The notes beneath the pieces were generated by a model, which searched no databases, was not told the origin of the DNA, and worked only from the letters and a program-made list of their open reading frames with translations. Shown piece by piece: positions 49,976 to 58,806 of a stretch of 64,000 bases of DNA; the first letter of the stretch is position 1, and the number at the start of each line of letters is the position of its first letter. Source of the DNA: DYRB01 sp963845265 (GTDB lineage Bacteria > Pseudomonadota > Gammaproteobacteria > Chromatiales > Chromatiaceae); NCBI GenBank assembly GCA_963845265.1, contig CAWJRN010000003.1, forward strand, positions 1 through 64,000, in the 5' to 3' direction. The translations under genes were made by a program, and so were the position numbers.

Positions 49976-50698
49976 TCAGTCGCCGGGGAGCTTGGCGTGC
50001 AGGGCGTCGCGGTCGAACCACCAGTCGTCCTGGACCAGGACATCGATGACGTTGCGTAGGCGCACCAGGAACTTGTCGGGCTCGCGCAGTTCCAGGCGGT
50101 CCATCCACAGATCGAACTCGGCCTGCGTCTGTACGTTGCTATGTCGGCGTGCGACGTTGCCGAGGATCTGGGAGGTAAAGAACATCAGGTTGTCGCGCTG
50201 GTTGCCCGACGACCGCATATCGGCGATAAACATGGCGGCGGTGGCGGCGACCGCGGCCCCATCGGCGTCGTCGGGCGTGTCGTCGACGACGTGGGTGAGC
50301 AGCTCTATCGTCAGCTCTGGGTCGATGGGGTAGGTGACGGCCAGCCAGATGCCCTGGCCGAGGGCGGCAAGGGACTGGGGTTGGCCGCACTGATACATCA
50401 CGTCGCACGCGTCCGCGGCAGACTCCCAGTCCTCCGCGGCGATCAAGGTGTCGAGGCACTCGCGGGCAGGCCCCCACGCTTCTGCGCCACGCTCCAGGCC
50501 AACCAGGGTGCGGGCCATCTGGAGGCTCAGGTCGGCCATCTCCTTGGGGTCGGGGGCGCTGCGGCGCAACTCCCGATAGTGGTCTTGGAGTGCGTCCAGG
50601 TGCGACTCCAGGGCGGCCATCTCGGCGCTGCGGTTGAGCACGGAGTCGGCGGCGGTGTCGCCGAGTCGAACGGCGCTGCTCATATTGAATTGATTCAT
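49976..50698 (-). CDS. Helical-repeat-like protein of unknown function
   Basis: The 240-residue protein is nearly all helix. Examples are EMAALESHLDALQDHYRELR, DLSLQMARTLVGLERGAEAW and CLDTLIAAEDWESAADACDV, resembling TPR or SEL1-type repeats without a strict consensus. It ends LREPDKFLVRLRNVIDVLVQ and DDWWFDRDALHAKLPGD. I do not recognise a family. It follows the 62-residue gene by 28 bases and precedes the Cas6-like gene, so it is part of the same unit. Confidence 0.7.
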   Translation of the reverse strand: MNQFNMSSAVRLGDTAADSVLNRSAEMAALESHLDALQDHYRELRRSAPDPKEMADLSLQMARTLVGLERGAEAWGPARECLDTLIAAEDWESAADACDVMYQCGQPQSLAALGQGIWLAVTYPIDPELTIELLTHVVDDTPDDADGAAVAATAAMFIADMRSSGNQRDNLMFFTSQILGNVARRHSNVQTQAEFDLWMDRLELREPDKFLVRLRNVIDVLVQDDWWFDRDALHAKLPGD

Positions 50699-50726
50699 GC
50701 TTAAGTTGCCTCGGGGCGCGTGGGGG

Positions 50727-50915
50727 TCAGCGGATCGGGCCGCTGAAGGCCGCCTCGAGCCGGTCTTCCCAATTGTCCGGTGTGTCCGGGAAGGGGGGCT
50801 TGACGTCCATGCGGAAGAACCGCTCGCCGCTGCCGGCGACGGCCTGCACCATAGGGATCAGGTCTTCGAAGGACTCCAGGTCGTTGCCCACCAGGAGTTC
50901 GCTTAGTTTCAACAT
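50727..50915 (-). CDS. Small acidic protein of unknown function
   Basis: The 62-residue product reads LKLSELLVGNDLESFEDLIP, then MVQAVAGSGERFFRMDVKPP and FPDTPDNWEDRLEAAFSGPI. It is acidic and has no recognised domain. It starts 3 bases after the tauD-like stop and is translated in the same direction, so it is very likely coupled. Presence between two conserved genes supports that it is real. Confidence 0.65.
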   Translation of the reverse strand: MLKLSELLVGNDLESFEDLIPMVQAVAGSGERFFRMDVKPPFPDTPDNWEDRLEAAFSGPIR

Positions 50916-50918
50916 CGC

Positions 50919-51872
50919 CTAGCGTTCCTCGTCTTGTACGGTTGTGTCTGGGTGGTCGAGCCCCGGATGGGCGTGGCACGTCCCGGTCTGCTCCGAGCTG
51001 GGCCGGACCCGTACCCGGTCCAGATAGCGAAGCCGCAGCAGGAGCCTGTCTGCGCCCGCAGCGGCGGTGAAGCCAGTGCGGTTGTGCAGGACGTTGTTGC
51101 TCACATAGCCCTCACCAGGTCTCAGCTTGTGCCGAAAGATGTAGACGTCCGGCCGGGAAAGCAACCCGGTGAGGCACTCGCGTGCGGCATCCAGGGTCTG
51201 TCCGTCGCGCCACTGGATGTTGCGCGTACGTGCCGAGTAACGCATGTTCAGATGGCCATCAATGACCGAAAACACCGGTCCGGTGCTCGCCGCCCGCAGC
51301 TCCCGCCCCTCGGCGACATTTGCCGGCACCGTCATGGCATCGGGCTCCATCAGGGCGGCGATCATGGCCGGGTCTTGGTCACGCAGCCGGATGTAGACCA
51401 GCTCCGGGTCGAGCAAGGCATTCTCACCGCCGCTGGTAGCGTCGCGGACACAAAACAGCATCCAGGCCCGGACCTCCGACCCCTGCGGGTTGTAGTAGCC
51501 GTCGGTGTGCCAGCTCAAGGGGCGATCCGTGTACGGGATGTACTCGCCGGTCTGGCCTCCAGGTCGCACGGCAATCCTGCTCACCGCTTCCTCATCGGCG
51601 CAGAGGTTCGCATCGAGTCGCGTCAGACCGAGGTGCCGACCCAGGCCGAGCATGGCACCCGGCTCGATCCCACTAGGGTCCGCACAGCGAATCAGGGCCA
51701 GGTTGCCCCGCGCGACGGCTTCGCAAATGGCGTCCAACTCGCCCTTGGTCGGGGCACCCAGGGTCTTCAAAGGAACGGTCAGCGCATCAATCCGCGTGGG
51801 GCTGCGCCCCAGTTTGTCCTCACGCCAGGAGCGATAGGCGGGGGTGTCCGATAGATCGAAAGGGTCAGACAT
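50919..51872 (-). CDS. TauD/TfdA-family Fe(II)/2-oxoglutarate dioxygenase
   Basis: The 317-residue protein has the TauD fold. The iron-binding H-x-D is in LSWHTDGYYNPQGSEVRAWM, the distal histidine in SNNVLHNRTGF, and the 2-oxoglutarate arginine in LLLRLRYLDRVR. Members oxidise taurine, sulfonates or small polar molecules. It is the first gene of the five-gene leftward unit ending in rspA, and its promoter must lie in the shared region with dsrA. The substrate is unknown; a sulfonate is possible but not shown. Confidence 0.85.
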   Translation of the reverse strand: MSDPFDLSDTPAYRSWREDKLGRSPTRIDALTVPLKTLGAPTKGELDAICEAVARGNLALIRCADPSGIEPGAMLGLGRHLGLTRLDANLCADEEAVSRIAVRPGGQTGEYIPYTDRPLSWHTDGYYNPQGSEVRAWMLFCVRDATSGGENALLDPELVYIRLRDQDPAMIAALMEPDAMTVPANVAEGRELRAASTGPVFSVIDGHLNMRYSARTRNIQWRDGQTLDAARECLTGLLSRPDVYIFRHKLRPGEGYVSNNVLHNRTGFTAAAGADRLLLRLRYLDRVRVRPSSEQTGTCHAHPGLDHPDTTVQDEER

Positions 51873-52275
51873 CTGCTCTCTCTAGCATCAGGAAGCGCTT
51901 ATATTAGAATTCGTTGACTGACGCGCCATGGCCGCGTAACATTCTGCGACCTCTTGCGAAGCATGGGAATTACGGGCATCGGGAGGGCAGGTCGCGCCGA
52001 GGTTGCGCAGCCGCCCCTGATCTATCCCAAAGGGGATAGGCAGCCGACACGGCCCTATCCGAAGGTGCAGTAGGAGACCCGCGCAGCCTTTGCGTATAGT
52101 GGCGGGCGACCGAGGGGATGCGCGATGGCAGTCGTCAGCATCCAAAGGCCCGGTGTCTTCTGGCAGGCTTGAATGATGGTTGGCGCGGGCGTTTTCAAGG
52201 GCGACCGGCCGCCACGGTAACCCGAGGCTTTCCGAATCCTTACCCTAATCCCGAAAGACTAGGAGCGATAGCGCA
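51873..52275. promoter_or_regulatory. Divergent control region of the dsr operon and the rspA unit
   Basis: About 400 bases separate the tauD-like and dsrA starts. TTGACT at 51914 and TAACAT at 51937, with 17 bases between, form a sigma-70-like plus-strand promoter for dsr, though it lies about 330 bases upstream of dsrA. The long leader could hold regulatory elements. A clear ribosome-binding site (AGGAG) lies at 52260 before the dsrA ATG. The promoter call is inferred. Confidence 0.45.
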
Positions 52276-53529
52276 ATGGCGATCCAAAAGCACAATACCC
52301 CGATGATCGATCAGCTGGAGACCGGTCCCTGGCCGAGTTTCATTACTGGTATCAAGCGGCTCCGCGACGAGCACCCCGATCCCCGCATCAATGAAACCAT
52401 CAATGACATGCTGGGTCAGTTGGAGCACTCCTACGAGACCCGCAAGGGCTATTGGAAGGGTGGCACCGTCTCCGTCTTCGGCTATGGCGGCGGCATCATT
52501 CCGCGCTTCTCCGAGGTCGCCAAGGCGTTCCCCAAGTCCAAAGAGTTCCACACCGTTCGCGTGCAGCCGCCGGCCGGCAACCACTACAGCACCGGCATGC
52601 TGCGCCAGCTGGGCGACACCTGGGAGAAGCACGGCTCCGGCCTGGTGACCTTCCATGGTCAGACCGGCAACATCATGTTCATCGGCGTCGATAGCGAGTC
52701 CACTCAGCACTTCTTTGACGAGATCAACGACTACGGTTGGGACCTCGGCGGCGCCGGCCCCTGCGTGCGCACCGCCATGTCCTGCGTCGGCGCTGCGCGC
52801 TGCGAGATGTCCTGCACCAATGAGCTCAAGGCCCACCGGCTGTTGGTGAACAACTTCACCGACGACGTGCATCGCCCCGCCCTGCCGTACAAATTCAAGT
52901 TCAAGGTCTCGGGCTGCGGCAACGATTGCCAGAACGCCATCGAGCGTGCGGACTTCGCCGTGCTCGGTACCTGGCGCGATGACATGAAGGTCGATCAGCA
53001 AGAGGTCAAGGCCTACGTCGCCGACAAGGGTCGCCAGTACTACATCGACAACGTCATCACCCGCTGCCCGACCCAGGCCCTGGCGCTGAATGACGACGAC
53101 ACCCTCGCTGTCAACAATCGCAACTGCGTGCGCTGCATGCACTGCCTGAATGTCATGCCCAAGGCCCTGCACCCCGGCGACGACAAGGGCGTCACCATCC
53201 TCATCGGCGGTAAGCGCACCCTGAAGATCGGCGACCTGATGGGCACGGTCCTGGTCCCCTTCAAGAAGCTCGAGACCGAAGAAGATTACGAAGAGATCGT
53301 TGAGCTGGCCGGCAACATCATCGACTTCTGGGCCGAGAACGGCCTCGAGCACGAGCGTTGCGGCGAGATGATCGAGCGCATTGGTCTGGCGAACTTCCTC
53401 GAAGGGTTGGAGATCGACCCCGAGCCGAACATGCTGAGTCACCCGCGTCAGAGCTCCTACATCCGCATGGATGGGTGGGACGAGGCGGCGGAGGCTTGGT
53501 TCGAGCGCCAGGCAGAAGCCGGCAAGTAG
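52276..53529 (+). CDS. dsrA: Reverse dissimilatory sulfite reductase, alpha subunit
   Basis: The 417-residue subunit of the siroamide-containing reductase that oxidises sulfur to sulfite in the cytoplasm. It has the cysteine-rich region PCVRTAMSCVGAARCEMSCT and the C-G-N-D-C motif (KVSGCGNDCQNAIERADFAV) for the coupled cluster and siroheme. The inserted ferredoxin domain has CPTQALALNDDDTLAVNNRN then CVRCMHCLNVMP. It acts as an alpha2beta2 complex with DsrB, and electron flow is reversed in phototrophic and chemotrophic sulfur oxidisers. It is the first dsr gene. Confidence 0.97.
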   Translation: MAIQKHNTPMIDQLETGPWPSFITGIKRLRDEHPDPRINETINDMLGQLEHSYETRKGYWKGGTVSVFGYGGGIIPRFSEVAKAFPKSKEFHTVRVQPPAGNHYSTGMLRQLGDTWEKHGSGLVTFHGQTGNIMFIGVDSESTQHFFDEINDYGWDLGGAGPCVRTAMSCVGAARCEMSCTNELKAHRLLVNNFTDDVHRPALPYKFKFKVSGCGNDCQNAIERADFAVLGTWRDDMKVDQQEVKAYVADKGRQYYIDNVITRCPTQALALNDDDTLAVNNRNCVRCMHCLNVMPKALHPGDDKGVTILIGGKRTLKIGDLMGTVLVPFKKLETEEDYEEIVELAGNIIDFWAENGLEHERCGEMIERIGLANFLEGLEIDPEPNMLSHPRQSSYIRMDGWDEAAEAWFERQAEAGK

Positions 53530-53542
53530 ATTGCCTGAGACG

Positions 53543-53562
53543 TGCGGCCCGGTGGGCCGTGC
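53543..53562 (+). promoter_or_regulatory. Hairpin between dsrA and dsrB
   Basis: CGGCCC at 53545 pairs with GGGCCG at 53554 across a GGT loop. No T-run follows, so it is not a terminator and may affect mRNA stability. Confidence 0.4.
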
Positions 53563-53609
53563 GTCCGCCCCGACTAACCTGATTGACGATCAACTTTGGA
53601 GTAAACGCA

Positions 53610-54686
53610 ATGGCAGCAGCAGATATGCGTGAGCCAATCGAATCCGGGTGCCCCGATCCGTGGCAGTACATGCACCCCACGATGCGCAAGAACTTCGGCC
53701 AGTGGAAGTATCACGAGCATCCGCGTCCGGGTGTGCTACGCCACGTCGCCTACAGCGGCGACGAGATTTGGACCGTCAAGGTCGGTACCCAGCGTATTCT
53801 CGACGTCTTCACCCTGCGTAAGCTGTGCGATATTGGCGATCAGTTCGCCGATGGCTTCGTCCACTTTACCCTGCGCTCCAACCTGGAGTACCTGGTCAAT
53901 GACGCGGCCAAGGTCGAGCCCCTGATCAAGGCAGTCGAAGACGCCGGCTTCATCGTCGGCGGTACCCAGAACTCCGTGGCGATGATCTCTCACACCCAGG
54001 GCTGGCTGCACTGCGACATCCCCGGCACCGACGCCTCCGGCGTGGTGAAGTCCATGATGGATGAGCTCATCGACGAGTTTAAATCCGCGAATATGCCGAA
54101 CCGCGTGCATATCACCACCTCCTGCTGCCAGATCAATTGCGGCGGCCAGGGTGATATCGCCATCAACATCCAGCACACCAAGCCGCCGAAGATCAACCAC
54201 GATCTGGTCGCCAACGTCTGCGAGCGCCCCACCGTGGTTGCCCGTTGCCCGGTCGCCGCGATTCGCCCCGCGATCGTCAATGGCCGGCCCTCACTCGAGG
54301 TCGATGAGCGCAAGTGCATCTGCTGCGGTGCCTGCTTCCCGCCTTGCCCGCCCATGCAGATCAATGACGCCGAGCACTCCAAGCTGGCCATCTGGGTTGG
54401 TGGTAACCACTCCAACGCTCGTGGCAAGCCGACCTTCCAGAAGCTGGTCGCCGCCGGTATCCCCAACAATCCGCCGCGTTGGCCCGAGGCGACCGCGATC
54501 GTCAAGCGCATCCTCAAGGCCTACAAGGAAGGCGCCCGCGATTGGGAACGTGTCAACGAGTGGATCGAGCGCATCGGCTGGCCCCGCTTCTTCGAAGAGG
54601 TGGAGCTGCCGTTCACCAAGTACCACATCGACACCTGGCGTGGTGCCCGTGCGAGCTTCAACTCGTCGAACTACATCCGCTTCTAA
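53610..54686 (+). CDS. dsrB: Reverse dissimilatory sulfite reductase, beta subunit
   Basis: The 358-residue partner of DsrA. It has HITTSCCQINCGGQGDIAIN, the siroheme-proximal cysteines, and a ferredoxin domain ERKCICCGACFPPCPPMQIN with 4Fe-4S ligands. I chose the ATG at 53610 with TTGGAG as ribosome-binding site; the frame to 53583 has no such site. It follows dsrA by 80 bases, in the same operon. Confidence 0.97.
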   Translation: MAAADMREPIESGCPDPWQYMHPTMRKNFGQWKYHEHPRPGVLRHVAYSGDEIWTVKVGTQRILDVFTLRKLCDIGDQFADGFVHFTLRSNLEYLVNDAAKVEPLIKAVEDAGFIVGGTQNSVAMISHTQGWLHCDIPGTDASGVVKSMMDELIDEFKSANMPNRVHITTSCCQINCGGQGDIAINIQHTKPPKINHDLVANVCERPTVVARCPVAAIRPAIVNGRPSLEVDERKCICCGACFPPCPPMQINDAEHSKLAIWVGGNHSNARGKPTFQKLVAAGIPNNPPRWPEATAIVKRILKAYKEGARDWERVNEWIERIGWPRFFEEVELPFTKYHIDTWRGARASFNSSNYIRF

Positions 54687-54723
54687 CGGCGGCTGGACCT
54701 AGCTGAATCCTATCGAGGTTGCT

Positions 54724-55116
54724 ATGAAGTTCGCTATCCAGATCAATGAGGGGCCTTACCAGCACCAGGCATCCGACTCGGCGTACATGTTCGCCAAGGC
54801 GGCCCTGGAGAAGGGTCACGAGGTCAATCGCGTCTTTTTCTATCATGACGGGGTCTACAACGCGTCCCGCCTGACGACGCCGCCGCAGGACGACCGGCAT
54901 ATCGTGAATCGCTGGGCGGAACTGGGCGAGAAGTACGACCTGGATATGGTCGTCTGCGTGGCCGCAGCCCAACGCCGTGGCCTCGTGGACGATGGTGAGG
55001 CCAAGCGCAACGGCAAGGACGCCACCAATCTCCATCCCAAGTTCCGGATCTCCGGGCTCGGGCAATTGGTTGAGGCGGCCGTCCAAGCCGATCGTCTCAT
55101 GGTCTTCGGCGACTAG
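54724..55116 (+). CDS. dsrE: DsrE subunit of the DsrEFH sulfur-transfer complex
   Basis: The 130-residue protein KFAIQINEGPYQHQASDSAY contains the reactive cysteine 78 in LDMVVCVAAAQRRGL. Together with DsrF and DsrH it forms a hexamer that receives sulfur from a TusA-type donor and passes it to DsrC. Length and residue number match the A. vinosum protein. It is 37 bases after dsrB. Confidence 0.96.
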   Translation: MKFAIQINEGPYQHQASDSAYMFAKAALEKGHEVNRVFFYHDGVYNASRLTTPPQDDRHIVNRWAELGEKYDLDMVVCVAAAQRRGLVDDGEAKRNGKDATNLHPKFRISGLGQLVEAAVQADRLMVFGD

Positions 55117-55128
55117 GGGGGCAGTGTC

Positions 55129-55539
55129 ATGTCAGAAGTCGTGAAAAAGTTCATGTATCTGAACCGCAAGGCCCCCTACGGCACCATCTATGCGTGGGAG
55201 GCCCTCGAAGTGGTGCTGATCGGCGCCGCATTCGACCAGGAAGTGAGTGTGATGTTCCTGGATGACGGGGTCTATCAATTGGCCAAGGGCCAGAATACGG
55301 CAGGGATCGGGATGAAGAATTTCTCCCCGACCTACCGCACCCTGGGCGACTACGAGGTCAAGTACATCTATGTAGATCGCGAGTCTCTCGAGTCCCGTGG
55401 CCTCACCGCTGAGGATCTCGTTGCGGTGGCCTGGGAGGACATGGATACCGGCGAGGAAAGGGAGAATATCGTCGAGGTGGTGGACGCCGGGCGTGTCACC
55501 GAAGTTATGGAAGCCTCCGACGTCATCTTCAGCTTCTAG
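55129..55539 (+). CDS. dsrF: DsrF subunit of the DsrEFH complex
   Basis: The 136-residue DsrE/F-fold protein reads KKFMYLNRKAPYGTIYAWEA, then LEVVLIGAAFDQEVSVMFLD. Unlike DsrE, it lacks the reactive cysteine, as in the known complex. It lies between dsrE and dsrH with 12- and 11-base gaps, so all three are cotranslated. Confidence 0.95.
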   Translation: MSEVVKKFMYLNRKAPYGTIYAWEALEVVLIGAAFDQEVSVMFLDDGVYQLAKGQNTAGIGMKNFSPTYRTLGDYEVKYIYVDRESLESRGLTAEDLVAVAWEDMDTGEERENIVEVVDAGRVTEVMEASDVIFSF

Positions 55540-55550
55540 GGAGCGGTCGA

Positions 55551-55859
55551 ATGAGTATTCTGCACACCGTCAACAAAACGCCGTTCGAGCGCAATTCGCT
55601 CGATTCTTGCCTGAAGTATGCCGCGCCGGGCGGTTCCGTGCTCCTCATCGAGGACGGGATTTATGCGGCAGTCAAGGGAACGAGCATCGAAGCCAAGGTC
55701 GCCGCCGCGCAGGGCTCGCTGAAGCTCTACGTTCTCGGTCCTGACCTCAACGCCCGCGGGTTCGCCGACGATCGCGTGATCCCGGGTATCAATGTCGTGG
55801 ACTATGCCGGTTTCGTCGACCTTGCCGCCGAGTGCGATAAGGTTCAGGCCTGGCTCTAG
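55551..55859 (+). CDS. dsrH: DsrH subunit of the DsrEFH complex
   Basis: The 102-residue TusB-like protein has the conserved cysteine 20 in FERNSLDSCLKYAAPG. It completes the DsrEFH hexamer that hands sulfur to DsrC. Its ribosome-binding site is GGAGCGGTCGA before the ATG. It precedes dsrC by 32 bases. Confidence 0.95.
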   Translation: MSILHTVNKTPFERNSLDSCLKYAAPGGSVLLIEDGIYAAVKGTSIEAKVAAAQGSLKLYVLGPDLNARGFADDRVIPGINVVDYAGFVDLAAECDKVQAWL

Positions 55860-55891
55860 TCATCCATTCTGCTATCGCGAGGAGATCCATC

Positions 55892-56224
55892 ATGGGTATC
55901 GAAGTCAACGGTAAGGTCTACGAGACCGACGAAGAGGGCTATCTCACCAACATCACCGAGTGGGAGCCTGGGGTTGCCGAGATCATGTCCAAGGAGGACG
56001 ACCTGCAATTGACCGACGAGCATTGGGACATCATCAACTTCCTGCGTGAGTACTACGAGGAATACCAGATCGCCCCGGCCGTGCGCGTCCTGACCAAGGC
56101 TGTCGGCAAGAAGCTCGGCAAGGACAAGGGCAACAGCAAGTACCTCTATGGCCTGTTCCCCTATGGCCCAGGCAAGCAGGCTTGCCGTTACGCTGGGCTG
56201 CCGAAGCCGACCGGCTGCGTCTAA
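55892..56224 (+). CDS. dsrC: DsrC sulfur carrier protein
   Basis: The 110-residue protein ends KQACRYAGLPKPTGCV, with the two redox-active cysteines 98 and 109 separated by ten residues. It accepts sulfur from DsrEFH as a persulfide and feeds DsrAB; the oxidised form is handled by the DsrMKJOP complex. The ribosome-binding site is GAGGAG. The RspA-type protein at 48702 is a cysteine-less homologue of this protein. Confidence 0.98.
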   Translation: MGIEVNGKVYETDEEGYLTNITEWEPGVAEIMSKEDDLQLTDEHWDIINFLREYYEEYQIAPAVRVLTKAVGKKLGKDKGNSKYLYGLFPYGPGKQACRYAGLPKPTGCV

Positions 56225-56412
56225 GCATCCAGCTGCTTCGTCAGAGAGTCGGCCGGGCATTCCATCGATCGCCAGTCGAATCTCAGCGCCGGGCGGCCGC
56301 GCCCCGTTGATGCCTTGTGCGTCGCTGGGGTGGTTAGCCGCGACAGAGCGTGCGAATCCGGGGGGTGCAATATCCCCTCGGGCCTTCATGGGTCCACTGA
56401 GGTAGCGGGAAC
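56225..56412. other. Gap between dsrC and dsrM
   Basis: At 188 bases this is the longest spacer within the operon. No gene is visible. A second promoter for dsrMK onward or an mRNA processing site may lie here, but I cannot point to one. Confidence 0.4.
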
Positions 56413-57141
56413 ATGTCGTTTCTGACGGGTGTATACGCCTTTCTGTTTTATTTCGCCGCGGTCGTCTTCCTGACAGGCCTTGTCGGAAAGGTCGTGCAGT
56501 ACGCGCGTACGCCGGCACCGCTCAAAATCCCGACGACGCCCGCACCCACAACCACCGGCGGTGTGGTGCTCCGTCTCGCCCGCGAGGTCGTGTTCTTTGA
56601 GAGCCTGTTCCGCGGCAATAAGTGGACCTGGATCTTCGGCTGGGTATTCCACTTCGGCCTCTTCCTGGTGACCCTCCGTCACCTGCGCTACTTCATCGAC
56701 CCAGTTTGGGTGCCGATTCAACTCATTCAACCCTTTGGCATGTATGGCGGCATCGCCATGGTGTTGGGGCTGGGAGGGCTCTGGGCGCGGCGCTTCTTGG
56801 TGGATCGCGTACGCTATATCACCGGCCCATCCGACCACCTGATCCTCGGGCTCTTGGTCCTGATTGGGTGTAGCGGCCTCTTGATGTCATTCGTGGTCCA
56901 CACGGACATCGTGTCGGTCAAAGAATTTTTCCGCGGGCTGATGGCGTTCGACATCCGTCCGTTGCCAGCCGATCCTCTGCTGCTTGTGCACCTGTTCCTG
57001 GTCGCGGCGCTGATGATCATCTTCCCATACAGCAAGCTGCTGCATGCCCCAGGGTTGTTCTTCAGCCCGACGCGCAACCAAGTCGATAACCCCCGGGAGA
57101 AGCGGCACATTGCCCCCTGGGCTGAGCGGCTTGAGCAGTAA
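56413..57141 (+). CDS. dsrM: DsrM, heme b membrane subunit
   Basis: The 242-residue NarI-like protein has about five membrane segments (TGVYAFLFYFAAVVFLTGLV, LILGLLVLIGCSGLLMSFVV and HLFLVAALMIIFPYSKLLHA among them) with histidines that would bind two heme b groups. It is the membrane anchor of DsrK in the DsrMKJOP complex, moving electrons between the quinone pool and DsrK. It precedes dsrK by 50 bases. Confidence 0.95.
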   Translation: MSFLTGVYAFLFYFAAVVFLTGLVGKVVQYARTPAPLKIPTTPAPTTTGGVVLRLAREVVFFESLFRGNKWTWIFGWVFHFGLFLVTLRHLRYFIDPVWVPIQLIQPFGMYGGIAMVLGLGGLWARRFLVDRVRYITGPSDHLILGLLVLIGCSGLLMSFVVHTDIVSVKEFFRGLMAFDIRPLPADPLLLVHLFLVAALMIIFPYSKLLHAPGLFFSPTRNQVDNPREKRHIAPWAERLEQ

Positions 57142-57191
57142 TGGGCCGCCGCAGGTCCTGGCATTGCAGCATTCGCTGAAGAGGTTCGATC

Positions 57192-58715
57192 ATGGCAAAG
57201 GCTAATTTCACGGTACCGGAGTTGCAGCAGTACCTGGAAGTCCCGGCAGTTAAGCCGGGCACCATGGCGCACAGCAGCCCCTACGTTGCCAAGCCCGAAT
57301 TCCAAGAGCCCTTGGGATTCCCCGGGGAACTGTCCGACGATTGGCAGGCCCGTGCCTTGGACAAGATGGGGGAATTGCTGGGTAAGTACCGCTCGCTGCG
57401 GGTCTACCTGGATTCCTGCGTCAAGTGCGGCTCCTGCACCGATAAGTGTCATTACTTCCTTGGGACCAGCGATCCTAAGAACATGCCCGTCGCGCGTCAG
57501 GATCTGATGCGCAAGGTCTATCGCCGCTACTTCACGCTTGCCGGGAAGTTTTTCCCGAAATTGGTGGGGGCTGAGGACTTTACCAGGGAGGTCCTGGACG
57601 ACTGGTATAGCTATTTCCACCAGTGCTCACAGTGTCGGCGCTGCTCGGTCTTCTGCCCCTACGGTATCGATACCGCCGAGATCTCCATGGCGGCTCGCGA
57701 GATCATGGCCAGCATCGGGATGGGCCAGAAGTACTGTAACGAGATCATCGCCAAGGTCTACAAGATCGGAAATAACCTCGGTCTTCCCGGGCCTGCGTTG
57801 GCAGACACCCTGGAGGGTCTCGAAGAGGACGTTTACGACGAGACGGGCGTAAAGGTCCGGTATCCGATGGATAAGAAGGGCGCTGACATTCTGTTGGTCA
57901 CACCGTCCGCGGACTTCTTCGCCGAACCTCATGTGGATGGCCTGATCGGCTACGGCAAGGTCTTCCATGAGGCAGGGGTGTCATGGACCGTGAGTTCCCA
58001 TGCCTCCGAGGCTGCCAACTTCGGCATGTTCATCGGCTCGTACGAAAACATGCGGCGGGTGTCCATGCGGATCCGCGAGGCCGCAATTGACCTCGGCGTG
58101 AAGCGCATCATCTTCGGCGAGTGCGGTCATGCCTGGCGCGTCGCCTATAGCTTCCTGAACACCTTGGCGGGTCCCTGGGACTTCCTGGACCCACGCTATC
58201 CAGTGCCGCAGCACATCCTTGAATTCACCTACGGGCTGATTCAGGAAGGCAAGCTGACCTTCGACAAGTCCCAGAACGACGACAAGGTCCTGACCTTCCA
58301 TGACTCGTGCAATGTTGCGCGGGCCTCGCGCATGGGCGACAAGCCGGGCGGGCAGTTCGAAATCCCGCGGGCGGTCATTCGGGCGGTGTGCAACAACTAC
58401 TACGACATGGACGAAGATACCATCCGGGACCGTACCTTCTGCTGCGGTGGTGGTGGTGGCCTGTTGACGGACGACCTGATGGAACTTCGGGTCAAGGGGG
58501 CCAAACCGCGTGTCGAGGCCCTGAACAACGTGATGGCCGAAAAAGGCGTCACGCACATGGCTGCTATCTGCGCCATTTGCAAGAGCCAGTTCACCAAGGT
58601 CCTGCCCTTTTACGGCATGGACATGGACCAGATCGTCAGCGTGCACCAATTGGTGTCCAACGCGATCGTCCTCACCCCTGGGGATGACGACGACGAGGCG
58701 GACGACGACGATTGA
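57192..58715 (+). CDS. dsrK: DsrK, HdrD-like iron-sulfur subunit
   Basis: The 507-residue protein has two 4Fe-4S motifs, CVKCGSCTDKCHYF and CSQCRRCSVFCPYG. The cysteine-rich CCG regions of heterodisulfide-reductase type follow, with FHDSCNVARA, TFCCGGGGGLLTDDLMELR and AAICAICKSQFTKVL. It is thought to oxidise or reduce DsrC disulfides on the cytoplasmic face of the complex. It ends with an acidic tail (DDDDEADDDD). Confidence 0.96.
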   Translation: MAKANFTVPELQQYLEVPAVKPGTMAHSSPYVAKPEFQEPLGFPGELSDDWQARALDKMGELLGKYRSLRVYLDSCVKCGSCTDKCHYFLGTSDPKNMPVARQDLMRKVYRRYFTLAGKFFPKLVGAEDFTREVLDDWYSYFHQCSQCRRCSVFCPYGIDTAEISMAAREIMASIGMGQKYCNEIIAKVYKIGNNLGLPGPALADTLEGLEEDVYDETGVKVRYPMDKKGADILLVTPSADFFAEPHVDGLIGYGKVFHEAGVSWTVSSHASEAANFGMFIGSYENMRRVSMRIREAAIDLGVKRIIFGECGHAWRVAYSFLNTLAGPWDFLDPRYPVPQHILEFTYGLIQEGKLTFDKSQNDDKVLTFHDSCNVARASRMGDKPGGQFEIPRAVIRAVCNNYYDMDEDTIRDRTFCCGGGGGLLTDDLMELRVKGAKPRVEALNNVMAEKGVTHMAAICAICKSQFTKVLPFYGMDMDQIVSVHQLVSNAIVLTPGDDDDEADDDD

Positions 58716-58726
58716 GACCGTATTGC

Positions 58727-58755
58727 GCCGACCGGCGGGCCTGAGTCCGGTCGGC
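58727..58755 (+). promoter_or_regulatory. Hairpin between dsrK and dsrL
   Basis: GCCGACCGG (58727 to 58735) and CCGGTCGGC (58747 to 58755) form a perfect 9-base stem with an 11-base loop. No T-run follows, so mRNA processing or stabilisation is more likely than termination. Confidence 0.5.
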
Positions 58756-58806
58756 AGTCAATTTCAAACACCACATCGAGCGATTTACTGGTAAGGAGAG
58801 TGACCC

